The translations under genes and the position numbers were made by a program. Shown here piece by piece: positions 8,459-18,028 of a stretch of 44,219 nt of DNA (within the stretch, counting starts at the first letter, position 1; every line of letters starts with the position of its first letter). Source of the DNA: an uncultured Gammaproteobacteria bacterium (GTDB taxonomy: Bacteria; Pseudomonadota; Gammaproteobacteria; PS1; Pseudothioglobaceae). Location: contig CALCCK010000017.1 in the NCBI GenBank assembly GCA_937899995.1, positions 1 through 44,219 of the forward strand. The letters are read 5' to 3'. A model generated the notes under the pieces. The model did no database searches. It was not told the DNA's origin and saw only the letters and a program-made list of their open reading frames with translations.

Positions 8459-10066
8459 ATGACAACAGCAACAGCTTCTCACGACGATCATCATCACGGC
8501 CCTGAAAAAGGCTTAATGAGATGGATCAAGACAACGAACCATAAAGATATTGGTTCTCTTTATTTGTGGTTTGCATTCACTATGTTATTAGTGGGTGGCG
8601 CCTTCGCAATGGGTATTCGTGCTGAATTATTACAGCCAGGATTACAATTGATGGAACCACAATTCTTTAATCAGTTAACCACTATGCATGGTTTAATCAT
8701 GGTATTTGGCGCGATTATGCCAGCCTTCGTTGGTTTGGGTAACTGGCTGATTCCAATGATGATAGGTGCGCCTGATATGGCACTACCCCGTATGAACAAC
8801 TGGTCTTTCTGGATTCTACCATTTGCGGGTGGTATCTTATTAAGTACGTTCTTTATGGAAGGCGGCGCACCAGCATTTGGTTGGACGTTCTATGCACCGT
8901 TATCAACAACGTTTGCACCAGACTCTACCGACTTCTTTATTTTTGCGATTCACTTGTTAGGTTTCTCATCTATTATGGGTGCGATTAATATTATTGCAAC
9001 GGTACTTAACATGCGCGCTCCTGAGATGAAACTAATGGATATGCCATTATTCGTATGGACATGGCTGATTACTTCATTCTTACTAATCGGTGCTATGCCT
9101 GTATTAGCGGGTGCAGTAACGATGATGTTAACGGATCGTAACTTTGGTACAGCATTCTTTGATGCAACCGGCGGTGGCGACCCAGTATTGTTCCAGCATA
9201 TTTTCTGGTTCTTTGGTCACCCTGAAGTATATATTATGATCTTGCCAGCGTTTGGAGTGGTTTCTCACATTATCCCGACCTTTGCTCGTAAGCCATTATT
9301 TGGCTATTCTTCAATGGTATATGCAACAGCATCAATTGCCTTCTTGTCATACATTGTATGGGCACACCACATGTTCTTGACCGGTATGCCAGTCGCAGGT
9401 GAGCTCTACTTTATGTATGCAACCATGTTAATTGCGGTACCAACCGGCGTTAAGGTCTTCAACTGGATTGCCACTATGTGGAAAGGTTCAATGACATTCG
9501 AGACACCTATGTTATGGGCGGTTTCATTTGTATTCTTATTCACCATTGGTGGTTTCTCTGGCTTAATGCTAGGTATCGTGCCAGCCGATATTCAGTATCA
9601 CGATACTTACTTCGTGGTTGCGCACTTCCACTATGTGCTAGTAACAGGCGCACTATGGGGAATTATTGCTGCGGTATTTTATTGGTTGCCTAAGTGGACT
9701 GGCAAGATGTACAACGAAACTTTAGCTAAGATACATTTCTGGTGGGCAGTCATTTCGGTTAACGTATTGTTCTTCCCTCAGCATTTCTTAGGTCTTGCAG
9801 GTATGCCACGTCGTATTCCTGATTACTCATTACAGTTTGCAGATTTCAACTTGATTTCTTCATTAGGTGGTTTTGCATTCGGTGCATCATTCTTCTTATT
9901 GACTTACATCGTGATTGATTGTATTCGTAATGGTAAGCCAGCTAGCGCGCGTCCTTGGCCAAGTGCAAAAGGTTTAGAGTGGACATTAGAGCCAAAGGCT
10001 CAATACCACAGTTTTAATAAACCACCATCAAGAGCATTGATTGAGGCTGAGTCTCAAAACTCTTAA
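8459..10066 (+). CDS. coxA: Cytochrome c oxidase subunit I
   Basis: Catalytic subunit that reduces O2 and pumps protons; binds heme a and the heme a3-CuB centre. The 535-residue protein has 12 predicted helices. Visible signatures: [18 protein letters not shown] (CuB His and the His-Tyr pair), WAHHMF (CuB His-His), and [11 protein letters not shown] (heme a and a3 ligands). The N-terminus has a His-rich cytosolic stretch (HDDHHHG). An AAAGGAG site precedes the ATG. Its stop codon overlaps the start of a 34-residue gene (TAATG), then ctaG and coxC follow. Confidence 0.98.
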   Translation: MTTATASHDDHHHGPEKGLMRWIKTTNHKDIGSLYLWFAFTMLLVGGAFAMGIRAELLQPGLQLMEPQFFNQLTTMHGLIMVFGAIMPAFVGLGNWLIPMMIGAPDMALPRMNNWSFWILPFAGGILLSTFFMEGGAPAFGWTFYAPLSTTFAPDSTDFFIFAIHLLGFSSIMGAINIIATVLNMRAPEMKLMDMPLFVWTWLITSFLLIGAMPVLAGAVTMMLTDRNFGTAFFDATGGGDPVLFQHIFWFFGHPEVYIMILPAFGVVSHIIPTFARKPLFGYSSMVYATASIAFLSYIVWAHHMFLTGMPVAGELYFMYATMLIAVPTGVKVFNWIATMWKGSMTFETPMLWAVSFVFLFTIGGFSGLMLGIVPADIQYHDTYFVVAHFHYVLVTGALWGIIAAVFYWLPKWTGKMYNETLAKIHFWWAVISVNVLFFPQHFLGLAGMPRRIPDYSLQFADFNLISSLGGFAFGASFFLLTYIVIDCIRNGKPASARPWPSAKGLEWTLEPKAQYHSFNKPPSRALIEAESQNS

Positions 10067-10170
10067 TGGATGACAGAAGAAAAGGCGTCGTTATTACTAC
10101 GGTAATCGTAAGTGCCATAGCAATAGGAGTATTTGTAGCGACCATCGTATACTTTAATCCTGGTAGCTAA
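10066..10170 (+). CDS. Cytochrome oxidase small assembly protein (34 residues)
   Basis: The ATG shares its A with the coxA stop (TAATG), so it is translationally coupled. The 34-residue product has a basic N-terminus (MDDRRKG) and a single membrane helix (residues about 8-28), ending YFNPGS. Tiny one-helix proteins at exactly this place, between coxA and ctaG, are known as cytochrome oxidase small assembly proteins. The ctaG ATG follows after one base. Identification is by position and topology, as the sequence is too short for motif evidence. Confidence 0.75.
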   Translation: MDDRRKGVVITTVIVSAIAIGVFVATIVYFNPGS

Positions 10171-10171
10171 T

Positions 10172-10696
10172 ATGAAACAACGAAAAGAAATAACAAAAGG
10201 GTTCTGGATAAAGCTAGTCTCAGCACCAATATTGATGTTTTTCTTTGCTTATGCAATGGTACCCATTTATGATGTCTTTTGTGAGATCACAGGCTTCAAC
10301 GGTACAACCGGCAGAGTATATAGTGAACAACAATATGTGGTAGATGAGAATCGCAAAGTTGAGGTGAGTTTTTTCGCCATGACCATGGGTGGTTTTCCAG
10401 TACAGTTTGGGCCAAAGGTAAGTTCGATGGAAGTAGTGCCAGGTAAGTTTTATACCACCAGCTACATTGCCAAGAATAATACCGATAACATAGTTATTGG
10501 CCAAGCGATCCCTAGTGTCGCACCGACAGAAGCGGCACTTTATTTTAAGAAGTTAGAATGCTTCTGTTTTAATAAACAGGTATTCAAACCACATGAGGAG
10601 ATCGAGATGACTTTAAGATTTGTGGTTGAACCAGAGATGGATAAACGCATAAAAGATATAAGTTTATCCTATAATTTTTTTAAACTTGAAAGCTAA
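10172..10696 (+). CDS. ctaG: Cytochrome c oxidase assembly protein CtaG (COX11)
   Basis: A membrane-anchored periplasmic copper chaperone that inserts CuB into subunit I. 174 residues: one N-terminal helix (about 10-30), then an Ig-like beta domain. Diagnostic motifs are VPIYDVFCEITGFNGTTG right after the helix and the copper-binding CFCF in KKLECFCFNKQ (about residue 128). It lies one base after the small assembly protein and 17 bp before coxC. Confidence 0.96.
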   Translation: MKQRKEITKGFWIKLVSAPILMFFFAYAMVPIYDVFCEITGFNGTTGRVYSEQQYVVDENRKVEVSFFAMTMGGFPVQFGPKVSSMEVVPGKFYTTSYIAKNNTDNIVIGQAIPSVAPTEAALYFKKLECFCFNKQVFKPHEEIEMTLRFVVEPEMDKRIKDISLSYNFFKLES

Positions 10697-10713
10697 AAAA
10701 AGAGGAAAAAAAT

Positions 10714-11646
10714 ATGAGCGAACAAGAATATTACATACCAGACGGTACTTACTGGCCAATTATTGGCTCAATCGGTTTAACAACATTATTTGTTGGTTTT
10801 GCTAATCAAATGCACGGTGCAGAATGGGGCGGCTCAGTGATGGTGCTAGGTTTTGCTATTACTGTATTTATGATGTTTGGCTGGTTTGGTCTAGTTGTTA
10901 ATGAAAGCAATAATGGCATCTACAATAAGCAAGTTGATCGTTCATTCCGTTGGGGTATGAGCTGGTTTATCTTCTCTGAAGTGATGTTCTTCGCAGCCTT
11001 CTTCGGTGCATTGTTCTATGCGAGACAACTTTCAGTGCCATGGTTAGGCGGTGCAGATAATAATATCTTTACCCCGGATTTGTGGAATGCGTTTAGTGCT
11101 TCTTGGCATCAAATGGCATTTATGGCACCAGGCTCTGTTACTGACACTGTGCTTCAATCAGGTACTGTAATGAGCTTCCCCGCTGTTCCTGCTACTGGCA
11201 TTGAAACAGCAACACCAGCAATGGTGGTTGATCCATGGGGTTTGCCAGCACTTAATACTGCTTTACTATTAGCCTCTGGTGTGACACTAACTTTTGCTCA
11301 TCACGCATTGCGTGCGGGCCACCGTAATCAAATCGTTGGTTGGTTAGTAGCTACTATTGCATTGGGCGTAGCTTTCCTGGGTTTTCAAATTTTGGAATAT
11401 GGTCACGCGTACCACGATGGTTTGAAACTAACTTCGGGTATTTATGGCTCTACATTTTACATGTTGACAGGTTTCCATGGATTCCACGTAACCGTAGGTG
11501 TAATCATGTTAACGGTTATTTTATACCGTGTTCAGAAAGGCCACTTCAATGCAGATAACCATTTCGGATTTGAAGGTGTTGCTTGGTACTGGCACTTTGT
11601 AGACGTTGTTTGGTTAGGTCTATTCATTTTTGTTTACTGGCTATAA
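10714..11646 (+). CDS. coxC: Cytochrome c oxidase subunit III
   Basis: A structural oxidase subunit that stabilises subunit I and lines the O2 path. The 310-residue protein has seven hydrophobic helices. Typical blocks: SWFIFSEVMFFAAFFGALFY, HHALRAGH and LTGFHGFHVTVG, ending VDVVWLGLFIFVYWL. A loop rich in Ala/Thr/Pro between the second and third helices (around VPATGIETATPA) is longer than in short COX3 forms. Preceded by an AGAGGAAAA site and followed by a rho-independent terminator, so it closes the core cox transcript. Confidence 0.97.
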   Translation: MSEQEYYIPDGTYWPIIGSIGLTTLFVGFANQMHGAEWGGSVMVLGFAITVFMMFGWFGLVVNESNNGIYNKQVDRSFRWGMSWFIFSEVMFFAAFFGALFYARQLSVPWLGGADNNIFTPDLWNAFSASWHQMAFMAPGSVTDTVLQSGTVMSFPAVPATGIETATPAMVVDPWGLPALNTALLLASGVTLTFAHHALRAGHRNQIVGWLVATIALGVAFLGFQILEYGHAYHDGLKLTSGIYGSTFYMLTGFHGFHVTVGVIMLTVILYRVQKGHFNADNHFGFEGVAWYWHFVDVVWLGLFIFVYWL

Positions 11647-11664
11647 TAGTTAGTTAGAACAATA

Positions 11665-11692
11665 AAAAGGCCCCTTTATTGGGGCCTTTTTT
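11665..11692 (+). terminator. Rho-independent terminator after coxC
   Basis: AAAAGGCCCC-tttatt-GGGGCCTTTT forms a 10-bp stem, with the T run continuing to 11692. It lies 18 bp after the coxC stop. Confidence 0.92.
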
Positions 11693-11718
11693 ACAGGTAA
11701 AAAAATCAGGAGTTGTTT

Positions 11719-11961
11719 ATGACAGAAGTTGTTATTGTTTTAATTATTATTGCCATATTAGTGGCGCTAGGTTTTGGTTTAATTGGCATGGTTAAAGGCG
11801 GTAAAGCAGGTTCTGATAAGATGTTTAAGTCATTAGTACTACGTGTCTCTTTGTCGGTGTTTTTATTTTTGTTGGTATTGTTTGCTGGGTACATGGGCTG
11901 GATTGAGCCAAATGTAGTGATGTTTGATGCCCCTGTGGCACCAGCACCCGTACAAAAATGA
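11719..11961 (+). CDS. DUF2909 twin-helix membrane protein
   Basis: An 80-residue protein with two membrane helices (about 3-25 and 38-60) joined by a basic loop (VKGGKAGSDKMFKSLVLR). This matches the DUF2909 family found beside SURF1 in oxidase clusters. I chose the ATG at 11719 because CAGGAG lies 7 bp upstream; an upstream TTG at 11713 overlaps that site. Its 3' end overlaps the SURF1 start by 4 bp. Function unknown. Confidence 0.8.
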   Translation: MTEVVIVLIIIAILVALGFGLIGMVKGGKAGSDKMFKSLVLRVSLSVFLFLLVLFAGYMGWIEPNVVMFDAPVAPAPVQK

Positions 11962-12653
11962 TCAAACGCAGTTTCATCTTGCCAGGGGTTTTAATTTCTC
12001 TAACAGTCTGGGGTTTGTTGTCACTAGGGTTTTGGCAACTTAATCGTGCAGATGAAAAACGAGACATTGAAAGCGCAATAGTTTTAGCCCAATCAAGCCC
12101 CGCTCAGCTGGTAGAAGCTGATGATATTCATACTAAGGAGCACTACCGCGTGTTGCTTAATGGTTATTTTGATACGAATAAACAGTTTATTTATGACAAT
12201 CAGATTGTTAAAGGCAATGCAGGCTACTATGTTTTAACCCCATTTGTGCTAAATGCAGAAACAGCGATTTTGGTTAATCGCGGGTTTGTGCCTTGGTATG
12301 GAAAACGTGGTGAGCTCGTTGACATTAAGATAGACAGTCACCTAAGTACCATTGAAGTCGGTTTGATTAAGCATCAGCAGCGCATTGAGCTAAAACCACA
12401 AGAAATTGACACAACGTTTCCAATACTGATTCAGTCTTTAGATCTTGATCAGCTCTCGCAATTATCCAATTATCAAATCATCCCAATGCTGGCACAACTT
12501 GACGTCAAGGCTAGCAATGGATTCTTTAGGCAGTGGAAGCCATTTTATGGCAGTGTCGATAAGCATTTAGGTTACGCGTTGCAATGGTTTTTAATGGCCT
12601 TAATGCTCAGTATTATCGCCATTAGGTTGTTAATTAAAAATAGTAGAGATTGA
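11958..12653 (+). CDS. surf1: SURF1 family cytochrome oxidase biogenesis protein
   Basis: A heme A insertion factor for subunit I, with membrane spans at both ends and a periplasmic domain between. 231 residues: N-terminal helix (8-28), the SURF1 signatures LGFWQLNRADEKR and AILVNRGFVPW, and a C-terminal helix (about 205-225) preceded by the LGYALQWF block. It overlaps DUF2909 by 4 bp. Its stop codon lies inside an FNR-type palindrome that belonged to the ccoN remnant behind it. Confidence 0.93.
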   Translation: MIKRSFILPGVLISLTVWGLLSLGFWQLNRADEKRDIESAIVLAQSSPAQLVEADDIHTKEHYRVLLNGYFDTNKQFIYDNQIVKGNAGYYVLTPFVLNAETAILVNRGFVPWYGKRGELVDIKIDSHLSTIEVGLIKHQQRIELKPQEIDTTFPILIQSLDLDQLSQLSNYQIIPMLAQLDVKASNGFFRQWKPFYGSVDKHLGYALQWFLMALMLSIIAIRLLIKNSRD

Positions 12654-12663
12654 TCAATATCAA
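12650..12663. promoter_or_regulatory. Perfect FNR/ANR-type box
   Basis: TTGATCAATATCAA matches the TTGAT-N4-ATCAA consensus for FNR-family oxygen sensors at all ten defined positions. It overlaps the SURF1 stop and lies just before the ccoN remnant; cbb3 oxidase operons are classic FNR/ANR targets. Any promoter it served now drives a broken gene. Confidence 0.65.
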
Positions 12664-12678
12664 ATACTAATTATTCTC

Positions 12679-12960
12679 TTGACGCCATTACATCAACTAT
12701 GTAGAATTCCTCTTTATTTGGTCATCGGCACCACAATTAGTGTCTATATCGCCTCAGAGTTGGCTTGGCCGTTTATAAATGATTTGGGTACTGATTTACC
12801 TTATTTTCAATTTGGTCGTTTAAGGCCGCTACATACCAATACAGTAATTTTCGCCTTTGGTGGCTCGGTACTTATGGCGTCCGCTTTTTATATTGTTCAG
12901 TGTACTAACCAATCCAAACTTTGGTCTAATAAAATGGCGGGGTTTACCTTTTGGTCGTGG
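12679..12960 (+). pseudogene. ccoN: Remnant of cbb3-type cytochrome oxidase subunit I (ccoN), N-terminal ~94 residues
   Basis: The translation contains the CcoN signatures ASELAWPFIN, FGRLRPLHTNTVIFAFGG (with the low-spin heme His) and FTFWSW, but stops at about 98-100 residues of a family length near 470-480. It begins with a TTG and no clear ribosome site. At about 12958-12962 the CcoN homology ends abruptly, and the next bases encode the end of a cytochrome c5 in another frame. The rest of the ccoNOQP cluster is absent from the window. It is read as a deletion remnant. Confidence 0.85.
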
Positions 12961-13055
12961 CTAAATCAGCCAAAGGTATGATGCCACCAAAGGGCACCTG
13001 TATGGATTGCTCAGATACTGAATTAAGGCCAGTTATTCAATATATGATGGGATAG
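12960..13055 (+). pseudogene. Remnant of a cytochrome c5-type gene, C-terminal ~30 residues
   Basis: In the frame shifted from the ccoN piece the sequence reads AKGMMPPKGTCMDCSDTEL and ends ...IQYMMG at a TAG (13053-13055). This is the characteristic C-terminus of cytochrome c5: the Met ligand in MPPKG and the CMDCSD disulfide motif. The heme-binding half is missing. It is joined to the ccoN fragment without a gap, so one deletion removed everything between. Confidence 0.75.
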
Positions 13056-13123
13056 CGTTAAATAAAAAATTCTTGAATTTTTCAAGGCATTTGTTTTCTT
13101 TGTGGGTATAATTCTCAACAGTT

Positions 13124-13199
13124 GCCGAAGTAGCACAGTTGGTAGTGCAACTGATTTGTAATCAGTAGGTCGCCAGTTCGAGTCCGGCCTTCGGCACCA
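13124..13199 (+). tRNA. tRNA-Thr(TGT)
   Basis: A 76-nt cloverleaf with encoded CCA. The acceptor stem is GCCGAAG/CTTCGGC, the anticodon stem-loop CTGATTTGTAATCAG carries TGT, and the T loop is GTTCGAGTC. The D arm holds AGTTGGTA. Confidence 0.95.
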
Positions 13200-13203
13200 T
13201 ATT

Positions 13204-13241
13204 TAAAAGGGTTTGTAGTGATCACACTATGAGCCTTTTTT
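13204..13241 (+). terminator. Terminator after tRNA-Thr
   Basis: AAAGGG...GTAGTG-atca-CACTAT...CCTTTTTTT forms a hairpin ending in a run of seven T, starting 5 bp after the tRNA CCA. Confidence 0.7.
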
Positions 13242-13512
13242 TATAAGCCTTATATATTGGGAAAATGATAGAAGTTTTAAAAACTTTCTCGAAAAGCCAT
13301 ATCCACAACAATTCTTAGACTGGAAAAGCGTTTAGAAGCCCAGGTTGAAGTTTCTTTTATAGATTTGATGATGTTAGAATTATAATCCTAATAGCAAAAG
13401 AAAAATTTCAGGTAAAATTTCCATATATTCCTCCCATTTAATAAATTAACAATATAGCATATTCTATCACGGAAGGAGAAAATATATTTACATATATTTT
13501 AGAATCGGCATC
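13242..13512. other. Intergenic stretch without an intact gene
   Basis: The AT-rich region between the tRNA-Thr terminator and the lolA stop holds no intact ORF. One short plus-strand frame near 13262-13331 (ENDRSFKNF...QQFLDW) could be a protein remnant, but I cannot assign it to a family. With the ccoN and cytochrome c5 scars just upstream, it is consistent with a decayed locus. Confidence 0.5.
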
Positions 13513-14106
13513 TTAACGAATAACATCAAATTCTGAACCAAGCTTTAGATCAAAATCTTTCGGTTTGATTGCAGGATTTATCAAAGCTTTTTCAAAAATA
13601 ATCTTAATAGTTTGATCAAGCGGATTTTTGAATGAAATCGCGTGTAGCACCTTATCTTTGAAGCCAAATAGTAATTGTTGATATTGTGATGATTGACTAT
13701 TGGCCTTGTACCAATCAATACCGTCTTGTTGATGAGAAAAAATCGGTATATTTTTTATCGTATTAGGTTTATTAATTAGCCAATAAAGCGGCGTTTGAGA
13801 TAGGTCTTGTGATTTTTGTAAACTGGCCTGTTCTAACTCAATATCGACTAGCCAGAGCTCATTGTTATTGAGTAATAATATTTCTTCATTGGGCGTAGTT
13901 GTGTGCCAACGTAATTGTTTAGGGCGGTTAAAGATAAAAGAGCCTGACCTGGTGTTTATTAAGGCGTCTTTATCATCATAAGTGGTTTGAATAAAATCAG
14001 CCTTCAAAGAAGTTAAGGTATTAAAAAAATCAGAGAACTGATTGTTGTTTGCGCCAATAGCCATATGAACCCAAAACAGTGTCAGTAAAGCGAGAGCTCT
14101 AATCAT
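13513..14106 (-). CDS. lolA: Outer-membrane lipoprotein carrier protein LolA
   Basis: The periplasmic chaperone that ferries lipoproteins from LolCDE to LolB. 197 residues: signal peptide (1-18, ending AIGA), then the LolA beta-barrel core with LKADFIQTTYD, GSFIFNRPKQLRWHT and NNNELWLVDIELEQ. Its start overlaps the end of ftsK by 8 bp, reproducing the common ftsK-lolA order; in many genomes rarA follows lolA, but here rarA is at 23032. Confidence 0.93.
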   Translation of the reverse strand: MIRALALLTLFWVHMAIGANNNQFSDFFNTLTSLKADFIQTTYDDKDALINTRSGSFIFNRPKQLRWHTTTPNEEILLLNNNELWLVDIELEQASLQKSQDLSQTPLYWLINKPNTIKNIPIFSHQQDGIDWYKANSQSSQYQQLLFGFKDKVLHAISFKNPLDQTIKIIFEKALINPAIKPKDFDLKLGSEFDVIR

Positions 14107-16378
14107 CGTGGTTAATGGGTTCTGGTGCTATTACTTGGCGATTGCCAGCGCTGTTCATAGTGCTAACCACACCACTGGCCTCCATATCTTCGATAATACG
14201 CGCGGCGCGATTGTAGCCAATGCGCATACGTCGCTGTAAGCTAGAAATGGAAGCACGGCGTGATGAAGTAACAATTTGCACTGCTTCGTCATATAGAGGA
14301 TCAAGCTCTCCTGTTATGCCACCACTGTTTGTGCTTTCATGTGAATTGGCTGATTCACTGTGAGCATTAAGAATGCCATCAAGGTAATTAGGTTGTGAGT
14401 TTTTGCGTAGGAAGCCAACCACACGAGTGATTTCATCATCATCAACAAAGGCGCCATGGATACGGGTTAAGTGTGAGATACCTGGGGTCATATAAAGCAT
14501 GTCACCCATGCCGAGTAATTGTTCTGCACCGCCCTGATCTAAAATAGTACGAGAGTCTACCTTGCTTGAAACTTTAAAGGCAATACGCGTTGGTATGTTA
14601 GATTTAATTAGGCCAGTAATCACGTCCACGCTTGGACGCTGTGTCGCAATAATTAAGTGAATACCGGCAGCACGTGCTTTTTGAGCTAGACGCACAATCA
14701 GCGCTTCCACACGCTTGGCTTTGGCGCGGTCCTCTTGGGCAAGAGCACCAAGCATGTCGGCATATTCATCAATTACCAGCATAATTAGCGGTAGTTTTTC
14801 TAGCTCAGCTGCAGTTTCGCCTTCTTCAGCCGTGTTGGCGTTAAAAGAAGGGTCCAATAATGGCTCACCTTTAACTTTGGATTTTTTGAGTTTTTCATTA
14901 AAGCCTTCAATATTGCGTACGCCAAATTTAGCTAATAATGAATACCGGCGTTCCATTTCGTTCACACACCACCATAGAGCAGAGGCCGCTTGATTCATAT
15001 CGGTCACCACTGGGGTAAGCAGATGTGGAATATCGGCGTAGCAAGCAAGTTCAACAATTTTAGGGTCGATCATAATCATACGTACTTCGTCAGGCTTGGC
15101 TTTGTATAACACACTTAATATAATGGCATTAATACCAACAGACTTGCCCATACCGGTCGCACCTGCCACCAATAAGTGCGGCATCTTAGATAAGTTAGCA
15201 ATCACTGGTTGCCCGTTAATATCTTTACCTAGACCCATTGTCAATACTGAAGAAGACTTGACAAAGACCTCTGAGGCGAGGATTTCTTTCAAGCTGATCA
15301 TTTCACGTTCAGCATTTGGGATTTCTAACCCAATCACGGGCTTGCCTGGAATCACATCAACAATACGCACACTTTCAACCAACAAGGCTCTAGCGAGGTC
15401 TTTATTTAGATTCATGATTTGCGAAACTTTAACGCCCGGCGCTAATGAAAGCTCAAATTGAGTAACGACAGGACCTGGAGTAACGGTAGTAATACTGACT
15501 TCAAAACCAAAGTCTTTGAGTTTAATCTCCACTTGGCGCGACATATCCTCAAGTGCTTGCTCGGAATAACCGGAAGTGTTGATACTGATTTCATCAAGCA
15601 AGGATAAATCAGGTAAGCCACTCAAAGTTTTGGTGTTAAACAAGTTAGATGAAGCGGGCGCGATTTTTTTGTTGGATTTGATCTTGGCGGACTTAACCTT
15701 AGCAATGACATTATATTTTTTTGCATTAGCTTGTTTTGGTGTAATGACGACTTTGGCGGCCTTTTTTATTTTTGCTTTTTTTCTAGACATCTTTAGATTG
15801 TTTATAAAGACACCAACAACGCCGATAGTTGAAGTGAAAATACCAGCCCAAGATGCAGTACTGGCAATGCTAAAGCTAATCATCATAATGCTTAGATAAA
15901 CAACGAATGAAGCCGAACCAAATAACGTGCCAAAATAACCATGCATTATATTGCCGATCCAACCACCTGCAGGGCCTGAGGTATTTTGTGCCAGTATCGC
16001 AGCACTGAAGGCAACCATCACCATCACGGCAATTAGACGAATCATCAAGACAGATCGATTTGTTGGTTTTTGACCTGTATTCTTGTGAATGCTATAGCCT
16101 AGCCAGATTAACGAGATTGAAATTAGGTAAGCACCATAACCCAAAATTGATAAAGAAATGTCACTCAAATAAGCGCCAAACACACCAGCTAAATTAATCA
16201 CAGGCTCTGTTAGTACAACATCACCTGACCATGGATTTTCTGTTGGTGAATAAGTGATAAGCGCTACAAGATACACCAAACCCAAAGTGCTGAGCGCAAT
16301 AAACAATACTTCATTTACAGTTCGAGGCCAAGGTTTTTTTTTGGATTTTCTGCTATTTGAGGGGTTATTTTTTTTCAA
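14099..16378 (-). CDS. ftsK: DNA translocase FtsK
   Basis: A septum-anchored hexameric dsDNA pump that clears chromosome dimers and activates XerCD. Order: four or five N-terminal membrane helices, a short basic linker (KKAKIKKAAKVV) much smaller than the E. coli linker, the alpha/beta RecA motor with Walker A GATGMGKSVG and Walker B LIMLVIDEYADM, and a C-terminal winged-helix gamma domain (RRASISSLQRRMRIGYNRA). The open frame extends to 16537 but has no ATG there and would run into trxB. I prefer the TTG at 16378 (LKKNNPSNS), giving 759 residues; this start is uncertain. Confidence 0.93.
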   Translation of the reverse strand: MKKNNPSNSRKSKKKPWPRTVNEVLFIALSTLGLVYLVALITYSPTENPWSGDVVLTEPVINLAGVFGAYLSDISLSILGYGAYLISISLIWLGYSIHKNTGQKPTNRSVLMIRLIAVMVMVAFSAAILAQNTSGPAGGWIGNIMHGYFGTLFGSASFVVYLSIMMISFSIASTASWAGIFTSTIGVVGVFINNLKMSRKKAKIKKAAKVVITPKQANAKKYNVIAKVKSAKIKSNKKIAPASSNLFNTKTLSGLPDLSLLDEISINTSGYSEQALEDMSRQVEIKLKDFGFEVSITTVTPGPVVTQFELSLAPGVKVSQIMNLNKDLARALLVESVRIVDVIPGKPVIGLEIPNAEREMISLKEILASEVFVKSSSVLTMGLGKDINGQPVIANLSKMPHLLVAGATGMGKSVGINAIILSVLYKAKPDEVRMIMIDPKIVELACYADIPHLLTPVVTDMNQAASALWWCVNEMERRYSLLAKFGVRNIEGFNEKLKKSKVKGEPLLDPSFNANTAEEGETAAELEKLPLIMLVIDEYADMLGALAQEDRAKAKRVEALIVRLAQKARAAGIHLIIATQRPSVDVITGLIKSNIPTRIAFKVSSKVDSRTILDQGGAEQLLGMGDMLYMTPGISHLTRIHGAFVDDDEITRVVGFLRKNSQPNYLDGILNAHSESANSHESTNSGGITGELDPLYDEAVQIVTSSRRASISSLQRRMRIGYNRAARIIEDMEASGVVSTMNSAGNRQVIAPEPINHDD

Positions 16379-16452
16379 GGCGATTTCAGCTTGCTTTATA
16401 ATGTTTCGGATAATAGAGATTTTGTGTATAAGTATAAAGGATTGGTATTTAA

Positions 16453-17397
<945 letters not shown>

Positions 17398-17442
17398 TTC
17401 ATCATTATTAAGAAGATTTATCGGTATAATTCTGACTTTTAA

Positions 17443-17518
17443 GGCCACATAGCTCAGTTGGTAGAGCAAGGGATTGAAAATCCCTGTGTCCCTAGTTCAA
17501 TTCTAGGTGCGGCCACCA
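17443..17518 (+). tRNA. tRNA-Phe(GAA)
   Basis: A 76-nt cloverleaf with encoded CCA: acceptor GGCCACA, anticodon arm GGGATTGAAAATCCC with GAA, T arm CTAGTTCAATTCTAG. It lies 45 bp after trxB. Confidence 0.96.
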
Positions 17519-17537
17519 TAATTATTAATAGATTATT

Positions 17538-17569
17538 AAAAAGCGCACTGTAAAAAATGCGCTTTTTTT
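17538..17569 (+). terminator. Terminator between tRNA-Phe and the 50-residue ORF
   Basis: AAAAAGCGCA...TGCGCTTTTTTT forms a 10-bp stem with T runs on both sides, so it can act bidirectionally for the tRNA and for the convergent small gene. Confidence 0.85.
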
Positions 17570-17588
17570 ATTTGCAAGTCGTAAAGGT

Positions 17589-17741
17589 TTATATCCCCGC
17601 TGGAATCCCTGGCATCCATTCCATAATGCCCCAAATAATAACCAGTGTTAAAAATGCACCTGCTAGCATCGCCATAATAATACAAACTTGTGTGATACCA
17701 CATTTTTTTGAACCAATTTCTTCACCTGCGTACTTCATCAT
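17589..17741 (-). CDS. Small single-span membrane protein (50 residues)
   Basis: Starts with two ATGs (17741 and 17738) preceded by a strong GAGGAG site 9 bp upstream. The product is MMKYAGEEIGSKKCGIT... with one membrane helix (about 17-41) and a short tail ending MPGIPAGI. I do not recognise the family. A strong ribosome site, a proper helix and a terminator behind it argue for a real gene. It belongs to a pocket of small secreted or membrane proteins (17.6-18.7 kb) between trxB and the UPF0149 operon. Confidence 0.6.
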   Translation of the reverse strand: MMKYAGEEIGSKKCGITQVCIIMAMLAGAFLTLVIIWGIMEWMPGIPAGI

Positions 17742-17912
17742 TTTATTACTCTCCTCAAGATAAAAAATAGTTGTTTTTTTACTTTGATTTTAATACTAAC
17801 ATAATTGAAATCATGAGCATGACTATCATTATTGGCTAATATTGGCATAAAACAGTACAGACTTTTGCTCAGGTCTAAATAAACTATATTACAGTTTTAT
17901 TATATTATAAAA

Positions 17913-17940
17913 TTGACATATTATAGTTACATGATATAAT
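17913..17940 (+). promoter_or_regulatory. Consensus sigma-70 promoter
   Basis: A perfect TTGACA (17913-17918) and a perfect TATAAT (17935-17940), with the preceding TGA, are separated by 16 bp. Predicted transcription starts near 17947, at the foot of the hairpin 17948-18003. This is the only fully consensus promoter noticed in the window. Confidence 0.8.
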
Positions 17941-17947
17941 ATGTTAT

Positions 17948-18003
17948 ATGTTGCCACTCTCCCCCAAGAATTATTCTCTCCTCAAGAGATAAGGTGGCAG
18001 CAT
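17948..18003 (+). ncRNA. Structured leader or small RNA element A with CU-rich loop
   Basis: Arms ATGTTGCCAC (17948-17957) and GTGGCAGCAT (17994-18003) pair over 10 bp with one G-U. The loop exposes CTCTCCCCCAAGA and TCTCTCCTCAAGAGA. It begins where the consensus promoter would start transcription and ends 25 bp before the 82-residue ORF. The CU-rich loop is complementary to Shine-Dalgarno sequences. It could be a cis leader regulating the ORF or an independent small RNA. A similar element lies at 18752-18844. Confidence 0.5.
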
Positions 18004-18028
18004 ACTAATTAACCAAGAGACAAATAAA

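Noticed and set aside
12679-12981. Intact small membrane protein gene
   Set aside because: The sequence is clearly the start of CcoN and breaks off inside a conserved helix, with cytochrome c5 sequence following in another frame.
13255-13350. Short plus-strand frame containing KNFLEKPYPQQFLDW
   Set aside because: No start codon and stops on both sides; could be a gene remnant but no family recognised, so not listed as a gene.
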